Shown here one piece after another: positions 28,717 to 36,669 of a stretch of DNA of 64,000 nt; position 1 is the stretch's first letter; the number at the start of each line of letters is the position of its first letter. The stretch is taken from NCBI GenBank assembly GCA_002239085.1, contig MPNP01000005.1, positions 1 to 64,000 on the forward strand. Reading direction: 5' to 3'. The translations under genes were made by a program, and so were the position numbers. A model generated the notes under the pieces. That model saw only the letters and a program-made list of their open reading frames with translations, was not told the DNA's origin and searched no databases. Source of the stretch: Rhodobacteraceae bacterium bin131. GTDB taxonomy: Bacteria > Pseudomonadota > Alphaproteobacteria > Rhodobacterales > Rhodobacteraceae.

Positions 28717-29670
28717 ATGAAATTCTTGAAAGTGGTATTTACCGTTGCCGTAATGGCTATTGTAACTTCAGGAGCTATGGCTCAAAATATTGCAGTAATT
28801 GCAGGATCAATTGAAGATGCTTTTATGAACAAGATCAAGAAGGGTGTTGATGATGCTGCACTAGTGGTAGAGGCAAATGGGGGGTCGGTGAACTACCTCA
28901 GAACCCAGAACTATGAAAATTTTGGGCCAGACTTGGTTACTTTGATCAATCAAGCAGTAGCCCAAGGGGTAGATGGAATTGCCATTCCAGTTTGGGTTCC
29001 AGATGCACAGGTTCCAGCCTTGCAGGCTGCAGCCGATCAAGGTGTTGTAATTATGCAGTACAATTCTGGGTTTTCGGTCAAAGACGAAATTAGAGCATTG
29101 AACTATTTTGGTTCTGATGAATATATCGCAGGTAAGGCTGGTGGCGATTATCTGGCTAAGGCTGGTGCCAAGCATATCCTTTGCCATATTCAGACTCCCG
29201 GAGCAATTAATTTGGAAACTCGTTGTCAAGGCGTAACAGATGGTGCCGAACCGCACGGGACCAAAGTAACAATATTGCGTACACCGCCAAATTTAGACGG
29301 TGATGTAACTGGAACAGCTGAGGCAATGAAAGCTGAATTCATAGGGGATTCCTCTATTGATGCGATGATAAGCGGGGGAGATTTTGGTGCAGCCGCAGGG
29401 GCCAATGCAGTTGCTCAAATCGGTGGCAGCCAGATGGTAAGTGCTTTTGATTACAGTCCGGCCTCACTTGATCGAATTTCGGCAGGTACACAAGTAATGG
29501 CAATTGACCAACAACCCTATCTACAGGGATTCTTGGCAACCTCCATGTTGTTTGCCAACCTTAAGTTTGGTACTGAGATTACAACTGATCCGGTATTGAC
29601 TGGTCCTGCCATCGTTGATGCTTCTAATGTAAATGCGGTAAAAGCAGGTGCTGATCTGGGCGCACGCTAA
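28717..29670 (+). CDS. Sugar ABC transporter, periplasmic binding protein
   Basis: A 317-residue protein with a signal peptide (MKFLKVVFTVAVMAIVTSGAMAQ, cleavage after AMA). It has a ribose-binding type fold: NIAVIAGSIEDAFMNKIKKGVDDAA, then GVDGIAIPVW near residue 90 and AIDQQPYLQGFLATSMLF near 265. It captures a sugar or polyol for the permease and ATPase encoded downstream. A strong ribosome site (GAAGGAG) precedes the ATG. A hairpin follows the gene, probably raising its expression relative to the membrane components. Confidence 0.93.
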   Translation: MKFLKVVFTVAVMAIVTSGAMAQNIAVIAGSIEDAFMNKIKKGVDDAALVVEANGGSVNYLRTQNYENFGPDLVTLINQAVAQGVDGIAIPVWVPDAQVPALQAAADQGVVIMQYNSGFSVKDEIRALNYFGSDEYIAGKAGGDYLAKAGAKHILCHIQTPGAINLETRCQGVTDGAEPHGTKVTILRTPPNLDGDVTGTAEAMKAEFIGDSSIDAMISGGDFGAAAGANAVAQIGGSQMVSAFDYSPASLDRISAGTQVMAIDQQPYLQGFLATSMLFANLKFGTEITTDPVLTGPAIVDASNVNAVKAGADLGAR

Positions 29671-29680
29671 ATGGATTCAG

Positions 29681-29711
29681 ACCCAGGCCGGTAATCCGGC
29701 CTGGGTTTTGT
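29681..29711 (+). terminator. Intercistronic hairpin after the binding-protein gene
   Basis: ACCCAGGCCGG-TAAT-CCGGCCTGGGT is a perfect 11-bp GC-rich stem with a tetraloop, followed by TTTGTATTTT. It sits between the binding-protein gene and the permease gene, where partial termination or 3'-end protection typically gives an excess of binding protein. Confidence 0.85.
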
Positions 29712-29764
29712 ATTTTGGTTCTACCAAAGGTATATAAAAAGAAGCAAACTTTGAGGGGGAGTAT

Positions 29765-30847
29765 ATGAACGATCACATGCAAGACAAATCTAATGCGCCA
29801 CAAACTGTTTTGAGTGGTATCCTTGCAGTGGCTCGTCGTCCAGAAGCTGGTGCTTTTGGAGGGCTAGTGATAATTTTTCTTTTTTTTAGCTATTTTGGGT
29901 GGGATAGGAATTTTCTTAGTGCATTGGGTACTGCAAGTTGGATGAATTTTGCATCAACAGTGGGAATTATCGCCATCCCGGTTGGATTTTTAATGATATC
30001 AGGTGAACTAGACATATCAGTTGGAGCAATGATCCCGGCAGGTAAAATGGTGCTAGCCATTGTGGTTGGGTATTATGGGCTGAATATTTGGCTCGGAGTG
30101 TTAGTCACATTACTCATAGCCGGATGTATAGGTTGGGTCAACGGCATACTTGTGACACGAACAAATGTTCCCTCACTAATTGTTACCCTTGCCACTCTCT
30201 TTGCAGTAGCAGGCTTGACTTTATTTTTATCCATATACCTAACCGATACGACCCAGCTTGGTTTGCAGGATAGTGATACGGACGCCTTATCCGAATTTGT
30301 ATTTGGATCTTATCACGCTCTAATGATTGGAGGAAGCGAAAGCCAATTGACACTTTGGCGTGGGCTACAAAGTTCAGTATTCATTTGGTTTATATTCGCT
30401 GTTTGCTGTTTTTTCTTTCTACATATTTCGCCATGGGGGAATTGGATCTTTGCTCTCGGTGGGGATCAGGAAAGTGCTCGTAATGCAGGTATTCCAATTA
30501 ATCGATTGAAGATTAGTTTGTTCATGCTTTGTGCAATGTCTGCTGCCTTGGTAGGCATATGTGAAACAGTTTTATCAAATTCTGCAAGTACAACCACTCA
30601 GTTTACAATGATTTTTAATTCAATAATTGCTGTCGTAATTGGTGGTGTATTGCTTACTGGTGGATTTGGAAGTGTTGCTGGAATCTTTTTCGGAACCTTG
30701 ACACTAGGGATGGTGCAACAGGGGATCAACTATACGAGTTTTGACCGAAATTTGAGCTCACTAATTATCGGAGCAATGCTTCTGATTGCCGTTCTAATGA
30801 ACAACTTATTCCGCAACGTGGCGACAAGTGCCTCAACAAAACAATAA
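29765..30847 (+). CDS. Sugar ABC transporter, permease
   Basis: A 360-residue integral membrane protein of the ribose/xylose permease (RbsC-like) type. It has about ten hydrophobic segments, the signature ISGELDISVGAMIPAGKM near residue 80, GWVNGILVTRTNVPSLIVTLATL near 120 and LGGDQESARNAGIPINRLKI near 230, and a C-terminal IAVVIGGVLLTGGFGSVAGIFFGTLTLG block. It is the single permease of the system and is presumably a homodimer. A ~117-bp piece of this gene recurs inverted 3.5 kb downstream. Confidence 0.93.
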   Translation: MNDHMQDKSNAPQTVLSGILAVARRPEAGAFGGLVIIFLFFSYFGWDRNFLSALGTASWMNFASTVGIIAIPVGFLMISGELDISVGAMIPAGKMVLAIVVGYYGLNIWLGVLVTLLIAGCIGWVNGILVTRTNVPSLIVTLATLFAVAGLTLFLSIYLTDTTQLGLQDSDTDALSEFVFGSYHALMIGGSESQLTLWRGLQSSVFIWFIFAVCCFFFLHISPWGNWIFALGGDQESARNAGIPINRLKISLFMLCAMSAALVGICETVLSNSASTTTQFTMIFNSIIAVVIGGVLLTGGFGSVAGIFFGTLTLGMVQQGINYTSFDRNLSSLIIGAMLLIAVLMNNLFRNVATSASTKQ

Positions 30848-31645
30848 GTGATTGCCAAAATGCAAAATAATACACCGGTGCTGGAAACCCACTATGTTAA
30901 TAAAAGTTTTGGACATATCGACGTTTTACATAATATCAATATAAAAGTTCATGAAGGGCAAGTTCTCTGCCTTTTGGGAGACAATGGTGCAGGTAAGTCC
31001 ACCCTGATTAAAATTCTTTCAGGAGTTTACCAACCAACCCGTGGAAAGATTGCGATGGATGGAAAAACTATTAATTTTATCCGTCCAAAGATTGCCCAGG
31101 ATATGGGAATTGCCACTGTTCATCAGTTTGGGGGTACATATCCTTTAATGTCTATCGGTCGAAATTTCTTTGCCGGATCTGAACCGACAAGGGGGTGGGG
31201 CCCCTTCAAGATATTTGATCGAAAAAAAGCCAATAAAATCGCTATCCATGAAATTCAGAATTTCGGGATTACCAGGATGGATGATGGAGACAGAATGGTT
31301 GGAGGGCTTTCTGGGGGCGAGCGGCAATCACTTGCAATTGCCCGTGCTGTATATTTTGGAGCTCGAGTATTGATTCTCGATGAACCAACTGCGGCTCTCG
31401 GGGTAAAACAAGCGGCCCACGTCCTGCGAATTGTTAACGAGGCAAAACGGCGAGGACTTGCTGTAATCTTTATTACGCATCAGGTTATGCATGCACTCGC
31501 AGTTGGTGATCACTTTGCAGTATTAATTCGAGGTTCAATTGCCGCTGATTTTATTAAGGGCGAAAAAACCCGTGAAGAAATTACAGATCTGATGGCAGGT
31601 GGCGAAAGCATGGCTGACTTGGAAGAAGCTATTGATATTTATTGA
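30848..31645 (+). CDS. Sugar ABC transporter, ATP-binding protein
   Basis: A 265-residue, single-domain ATPase: Walker A GDNGAGKSTLIKIL (near residue 45), signature GGLSGGERQSLAIARA, Walker B VLILDEPTAALG, and H-loop VIFITHQ. Most ribose-type ATPases are ~500-residue double-domain proteins; the single-domain form occurs in FrcA-like systems of alphaproteobacteria. The stop of the permease gene directly abuts the GTG at 30848. An ATG 12 nt in (30860) is the alternative start and leaves the domain intact. Confidence 0.93.
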   Translation: MIAKMQNNTPVLETHYVNKSFGHIDVLHNINIKVHEGQVLCLLGDNGAGKSTLIKILSGVYQPTRGKIAMDGKTINFIRPKIAQDMGIATVHQFGGTYPLMSIGRNFFAGSEPTRGWGPFKIFDRKKANKIAIHEIQNFGITRMDDGDRMVGGLSGGERQSLAIARAVYFGARVLILDEPTAALGVKQAAHVLRIVNEAKRRGLAVIFITHQVMHALAVGDHFAVLIRGSIAADFIKGEKTREEITDLMAGGESMADLEEAIDIY

Positions 31646-31657
31646 TAGGTCGAAGCT

Positions 31658-32701
31658 GTGAGCGTAAGACTAGCTTTGATCGGTGCTGGTTTGATGGGGA
31701 GCGGTCATGCCAGTATAGTTGCAAAATCCTTACCTGGGGCTTCCTTGCATCTTATCTGTGATTCAGATTTCAAACAAGCTCGTGCCGTTGCCGATGAGTA
31801 TGGTTCTCAGGATGTTGCCACTGACCCCTATTCGGTAATTTCCCGGCCTGATATTGACGCTGTAATCATTGCAACTCCGGATGACACCCATGCTCCCCTC
31901 TCATTGGCTTGTATTAAAGCTGGAAAGCGAGTGCTATGTGAAAAACCCCTTTCACAAAGTTCTTCGGAATGCATTTCGGTAATGGAAGTAGAACAATCAG
32001 TTGGTGAACAATTTGTCATGTTAGGTTTCATGCGTCGATTTGACCAAGCTTATATGGAGATGAAGGAAGCAGTTGACCAGGATCAATTGGGGCGAGTGTT
32101 GATGATGCATAATTATCACCGGAATGTAGAAACCCCCACCCCAGATTTTACTAGTGCTATGGCCATTACCAATTCCGCTTCCCATGAATTCGATGTAGTA
32201 CGTCATGTTCTTGGTGTTGAGTATTATTCAATTAATTCCCATAAAGCCCGACGTTTGGATGGAGTAGTTGAACCTGTCCTGATGATACTTGAAACAACTG
32301 ATAATCAAATTGTATCGATAGAGATCAACAACAATGCCTCATATGGCTATGACATTCAGGCTGAGATTGTGGGAGAGCAGGGGTCTATTTCGGTCAACAA
32401 TATAGCTTTTACAAAAACTGATAGAAATCTTGCATCATTTACACGCTATGATTCTGATTGGCGGAGTCGATTTCAGGAGGCTTATTTACGCCAAAATTAT
32501 GCATTTCTGGGATTTGTTGAAAGTGGAATCTTCCCTGAAATGGCATCGGATTGCTGGGATGGCTACTGTGCTGCTAAAGTTGCAGAAGCCGGTGTTGAAG
32601 CCCTAGTGACAGGAATGAAACAAACAATTGAAATGATTGAAAAGCCAAAACTTTATCAAGCAAAAAATGGGGTGGGAATTGAAACTGGGTTTTGTCTCTG
32701 A
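31658..32701 (+). CDS. Gfo/Idh/MocA family oxidoreductase
   Basis: A 347-residue NAD(P)-dependent dehydrogenase. The Rossmann start is LALIGAGLMGSGHASIVA, followed by VIIATPDDTHAPLSLACIKAGKRVLCEKPLS, with the CEKP catalytic lysine, and the C-terminal Gfo/Idh substrate domain. Enzymes of this class oxidise inositol or sugars. With an adjacent sugar importer and a TIM-barrel isomerase, it likely performs the first catabolic step on the imported compound. GTG start (31658), 12 bp after the ATPase stop. Confidence 0.9.
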   Translation: MSVRLALIGAGLMGSGHASIVAKSLPGASLHLICDSDFKQARAVADEYGSQDVATDPYSVISRPDIDAVIIATPDDTHAPLSLACIKAGKRVLCEKPLSQSSSECISVMEVEQSVGEQFVMLGFMRRFDQAYMEMKEAVDQDQLGRVLMMHNYHRNVETPTPDFTSAMAITNSASHEFDVVRHVLGVEYYSINSHKARRLDGVVEPVLMILETTDNQIVSIEINNNASYGYDIQAEIVGEQGSISVNNIAFTKTDRNLASFTRYDSDWRSRFQEAYLRQNYAFLGFVESGIFPEMASDCWDGYCAAKVAEAGVEALVTGMKQTIEMIEKPKLYQAKNGVGIETGFCL

Positions 32702-33638
32702 CAGTCTCGGAGCAATGTCACTTGAAGAATTACTCACCAATGGTGCCAAGTTGGGTGTCAGTGGTATTGAAATTAATACCTGTGGCTGGTCCACGGCACC
32801 ACATTTTGATCTACAAGAGATGTTAGGTAATACTGAGAAACAAAGAAAATTCAAGGAGGATTTTGAAGATAGAGGGTTGGAAATCATTGCTCTAAACGCC
32901 AATGGTAACCCTCTTCATCCCATAGATTCAAAACAAGGTGATGATCTAAAAAATACCATCCGAGTTGCTGGTGAAATGGGTATCAAAAAAATATGTGCCA
33001 TGTCTGGCTTACCGGCAGGGTCACCATCTGATACAACTCCAAATTGGACCGTTTCTTCATGGCCACCTGAGACCCAAGACATTTTGAATTACCAATGGAA
33101 CGAAATACTAATTCCATTCTGGTTGGATATTGTAAAGCTGGCCCAGGATTTTGGTATTGAAAAAATAGCAATAGAACTCCATGGGAACCAGTGTGTTTAC
33201 AACGTACCCACCTTATTAAAATTACGAAAAGCCGTAGGGCCTATTATTGGAGCTAATCTTGACCCTTCCCATTTATTTTGGATGGGAGCAGATCCACTTG
33301 TAGTTGCCAAAGCACTTGGCGAGGCAATACACCATGTCCATGCCAAGGACACAATGCTGAATTCACAGGTCCAAGCGATAACAGGTCTTCTGGAAAATGG
33401 GCCGCTCATGGATGTCAATAAAAGAAGCTGGTCATTTGTTACTCTTGGTTTCGGCCATGGTGAGGATTGGTGGAGAAAATTCTGCTACCAGCTCAAAATG
33501 TCGGGATATGATGGTTGGCTTGCAATCGAGCATGAGGATGTACTTCTGAATTCTCTGGAGGGATTACAGAAATCAGTTGACCTCTTAAAAGGAGTTATAC
33601 CATTGGAACCTTCCGATTATCTTCCCCAGGAAATCTGA
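32667..33638 (+). CDS. Sugar phosphate isomerase/epimerase-like TIM-barrel protein
   Basis: A xylose-isomerase-like (AP endonuclease 2 family) TIM barrel. It shows LGFVSDSLGAMSLEELLTNGAKLGVSGIEINTCGW at the start, IAIELHGNQCVYNVPTLLKL near residue 180, GANLDPSHLFWMGADP near 205, HVHAKDT near 230 and LAIEHEDVLL near 300. The acidic and His positions would bind a divalent metal. I start it at ATG 32667 because the longer track ORF begins well inside the preceding gene. Even so it overlaps that gene by 35 bp, indicating translational coupling. Inositol-type IolE/IolI activity is possible but unproven. Confidence 0.85.
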   Translation: MGWELKLGFVSDSLGAMSLEELLTNGAKLGVSGIEINTCGWSTAPHFDLQEMLGNTEKQRKFKEDFEDRGLEIIALNANGNPLHPIDSKQGDDLKNTIRVAGEMGIKKICAMSGLPAGSPSDTTPNWTVSSWPPETQDILNYQWNEILIPFWLDIVKLAQDFGIEKIAIELHGNQCVYNVPTLLKLRKAVGPIIGANLDPSHLFWMGADPLVVAKALGEAIHHVHAKDTMLNSQVQAITGLLENGPLMDVNKRSWSFVTLGFGHGEDWWRKFCYQLKMSGYDGWLAIEHEDVLLNSLEGLQKSVDLLKGVIPLEPSDYLPQEI

Positions 33639-34699
33639 ATAATGAACCGTGACTATAACCCCTTTAGGCTAGATTCAAAACAATCTCTAGCAAATTCACA
33701 AATCGTGATACCCTCGTCAAAATGCTATCAGTTTGTTGGAAACAGCGTTATGAACCGGAAGCTAAATTTCTGTGACCTTTCTGGTTACGCAAAGCTCTTT
33801 ATTTGTAGGTTCTGAATCAAAGTTGCAATTGGCATTCGCTTCCTCCAATCATTAGAGCGTAATTAGACCCAAATACAAATTCGGATAAGGCGTCCGTATC
33901 ACTATCCTGCAACCAAACTGGGTAGTATCGGTTAGCCCATCTTTAACATTTTTCCCTCTCAAAAGTAAAATTAAGGCTCAATTCAACTGTTTTAACATAC
34001 CCTTAATTTATAATATTACCATATACCTGATAGTTACGTGTCCAAGAGTCCTCCAAAACCTCTCCAAACCAACACTAAATCTCCAACATGTTAGATCAGA
34101 GCAACCAAATCAGGAACCACCAAAGACGGTTCACTACGCATGACCCATTGACTGGCGAGAATTCACGGCATGGTCAATCGGTCAAGCCAATGACCTTGCC
34201 GCTGACAACGACACGTTTTGCCTGTGCGGATAACACAACCCTCCATCTTCGCACAACAGCGACACCTGATGCTATCCAAACCAAGATCTATCAAAACATG
34301 GAACTATCACCACAGCTAATGAATGGACGCAAAGTCAGTGGTTTGACCTAGCATTGATGCGGTCAAAGGCGGGATGAAACCCGCATGACACTCAGAACAT
34401 GATTGAGGGACTTAAGTGCCGGAAGTGCAACTTAGTAGTGCCCCTTGAATTTTAACATCCCCATTTCTATTGGCTTTCGTGCACTAAATATTAAAGATGG
34501 GCTAGTGAACGCACAATAATTGTACAGGATTGTCTACTTCATCCTGGTCAAATGGTGGACGTGTAATATTGCCATGGCGATTGGTCATATCACAAAGTAC
34601 TGAACAAACTACTACAACGAAAAAGAAGCCATGGTCAATAGTTCGCAAGCGAATTGCCTTAGCAGTATTTGTGCTATCTGACAATGATACAAATGCAAT
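33639..34699. other. Decayed region between the sugar operon and the island
   Basis: It contains a ~117-bp inverted copy of part of the permease gene (listed separately) and several short ORFs. The 87-codon plus-strand ORF at 34088-34351 is not recognised. Just after it, another frame reads WTQSQWFDLALMRSKAG, suggesting a frameshifted remnant of something, possibly mobile DNA. I see no intact gene. Confidence 0.45.
33819..33935 (-). pseudogene. Inverted partial copy of the sugar permease gene
   Basis: The reverse complement of this stretch matches 30239-30356 of the permease gene. The shared core GATACGGACGCCTTATCCGA and flanking DNA differ by about nine positions in ~117, including a one-base deletion. 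The match ends abruptly on both sides. It is a non-functional fragment, either from a lost second copy of the operon or from a local inverted duplication. Confidence 0.85.
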
Positions 34700-35413
34700 T
34701 CAACTGAATTCCATATTATCAACTTTGAACAACAAATACTTTGTAAGTTGGGAAAGCGAGGTTTTTGGGATTCCGTTTTCATCAAAGTTGTTATCAGATA
34801 AATAATCCTCAAAACATTTTTGAAGTTCTTCCCATTCCTTGTCTATTGCTGCAAACCAAGCAGTATTTCTATTTCTACCCTTGCTAATTGACATTTGCCT
34901 GAAGACTCCTTCGTACGACAATCCCAATCTTTGTGCAGCATATCTGCTTCTGCGATTTAACGCATTACATTTCCATTCATAGCGCCGATAGCCATTTTCG
35001 AACGCCCATTTCATCATCAGGTACATAGCTTCAGTACCTTCTTTGGTTCTTTGGAGTAACGGTGAATAGTTGATATGTCCGACCTCAATTGAACCATCTG
35101 GTGGGTTTATTCGCAGATAACTTGCCACACCAACAGATTTTTTATCAGAAGTTCTGACAATTGAAAAAAATATTGGGTCATCTAAAGCTGTTACTTTACT
35201 TACCCACTCTTCGTAGCTTTCCAAAGTATTGAAGGGTCCATAGGGTAAATATCTCCAGTTTTGACCCTCAGTATCTATTGCATTGGCGTCAAACAAGTCT
35301 TTTGCATGCTGCGAAACATCTAATGGTTCCATTTGTACTGAAATGCCCTTCAATATTTGTCCCTTTGGGTGAGGAGGGATAACAAAATTTTCTACAACAA
35401 AATCCTCTTTCAT
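34700..35413 (-). CDS. GNAT-family acetyltransferase (RimJ/RimL-like)
   Basis: A 237-residue protein. The acetyltransferase core runs from about residue 28 to 200, with VGVASYLRINPPDGSIEVGHINYSPLLQRTKEGTEAMYLMMKWAFE and YEWKCNALNRRSRYAAQRLGLSYEGVFRQ typical of the RimJ/RimL (Acetyltransf_3) group that modify protein N-termini or small amines. Its substrate cannot be told. It lies in the accessory island next to the GIY-YIG protein with ~225 bp between them. The extended C-terminal tail (FEDYLSDNNFDENG..) is unremarkable. Confidence 0.88.
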   Translation of the reverse strand: MKEDFVVENFVIPPHPKGQILKGISVQMEPLDVSQHAKDLFDANAIDTEGQNWRYLPYGPFNTLESYEEWVSKVTALDDPIFFSIVRTSDKKSVGVASYLRINPPDGSIEVGHINYSPLLQRTKEGTEAMYLMMKWAFENGYRRYEWKCNALNRRSRYAAQRLGLSYEGVFRQMSISKGRNRNTAWFAAIDKEWEELQKCFEDYLSDNNFDENGIPKTSLSQLTKYLLFKVDNMEFS

Positions 35414-35639
35414 TACATTCCAAAAAATAATGAACTGTTTTGCTTTGCCTTTAGGATTTGTAATAGTTCAAGCAGTTTGTAAGATTGCCTGTCAGGAGGC
35501 AAAAAACAATACGCAATTGTTAGTAAGGTTGTTCTATAACTCTATGATAAAAATAAAATTGTGCTCTTTTATTACTTCTCGGTAGTAACCGTTGAGTTCA
35601 ATGAAATTTATTTCAACCAATTAGAAATTTTTTATTTTC

Positions 35640-36218
35640 TTAATCATCACCTTCACTTGCATTATATCGTTTATAACGGTCATATATGGATTCTCCATCT
35701 TTCATCCAGTAAGCACGGCCATTGACCTTATATCTATGCCCTTTTCTGCGCTCTAAGATGTTTGCTGCTTCACTTGCGCTAACAATTTTACCCTCGAACT
35801 TGACCTTGTTTCTTGAAATTACTCTTGCAGTAATGCTTTTATCTTTTGAATAGAAAAGAACATCACCTTCGTAAACATGTGCTTCAGCAAAGGTGTAGCT
35901 TTTTTTTTCACCACTCCTTTCACCGATTCTTGGAGTAACTTCACGTCCGTTAGTAAGCTTGAGGGCAGAAATTACTTTTTGTGCATCAATCAGAAAAAAT
36001 TCTTTTTTATTACTCACTCTAGCTCCAGAAAATGCATCATGAACATTCCTCTCAACAGTGGCATCATTTTCAACTTCGACAGCGTATTCACAACGAAATG
36101 CATATGGTACGCTCGAGTTGTCAAGTTGTCTCTTCAGATCTTCTAAATCACTAGTACGACCAACTTTAACGTATTTATCAAACGCTGGATTGGTTAAAAC
36201 ATAAACGACACCCATCAA
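35640..36218 (-). CDS. GIY-YIG / T5orf172-type nuclease-domain protein
   Basis: 192 residues. The N-terminal ~85 residues fit a GIY-YIG-like domain of the T5orf172/MUG113 type: GVVYVLTNPAFDKYVKVGRTSDLEDLKRQLDNSS, then AFRCEYAVEVENDATVERNVHDAF and KKEFFLIDAQKVISAL. The C-terminal part (FEGKIVSASEAANILERRKGHRYKVNGRAYWMKDGESIYDRY) resembles the DUF4357-like DNA-binding tail found on some of these. Such proteins are common in phage and defence-related regions. A nuclease role is plausible but not shown. Confidence 0.8.
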   Translation of the reverse strand: MMGVVYVLTNPAFDKYVKVGRTSDLEDLKRQLDNSSVPYAFRCEYAVEVENDATVERNVHDAFSGARVSNKKEFFLIDAQKVISALKLTNGREVTPRIGERSGEKKSYTFAEAHVYEGDVLFYSKDKSITARVISRNKVKFEGKIVSASEAANILERRKGHRYKVNGRAYWMKDGESIYDRYKRYNASEGDD

Positions 36219-36669
36219 TTTTCTCCTATTTTGCGTATGGTTAACTTCAGTGACACTTTTTTTACACCATTCATATTATCACACGCCTTTGGCCACGTTG
36301 CATTATTTATCTGAGTGACATTCCAACACGTGGTAGTAAGTCTATCCCTGCACCAAGCTTACTAGGCTCAATAATAAAATTCCGAACTAACCAAAATGAA
36401 GTGCTATGTCCAGTTATAGCAGTAATTGAAACAACTTCTTTACACCTATAAACATTTTCGCTCTTGTGTTAGAGCTTTTTTATTAGCGTGTTTTTTATCT
36501 GTCCTCGCTAGGATAGGTCTCGCTTGGCTTGCTCATGAATTCTTTCCTAAAGCTCTGGTGTTCATCCCCAACCGATACAATTTTAGCATATTCTTATACT
36601 GCCACCCTCATAACTTTGATTGACACTATACAGGAATTACCAGATTGATGAAAATTCAGAGAGTTTTAA
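36219..36669. other. Intergenic region between the GIY-YIG gene and hsdR
   Basis: AT-rich with no supported ORF; the 65-codon plus-strand frame at 36426 is unconvincing. No terminator or repeat was clearly seen. Confidence 0.4.
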
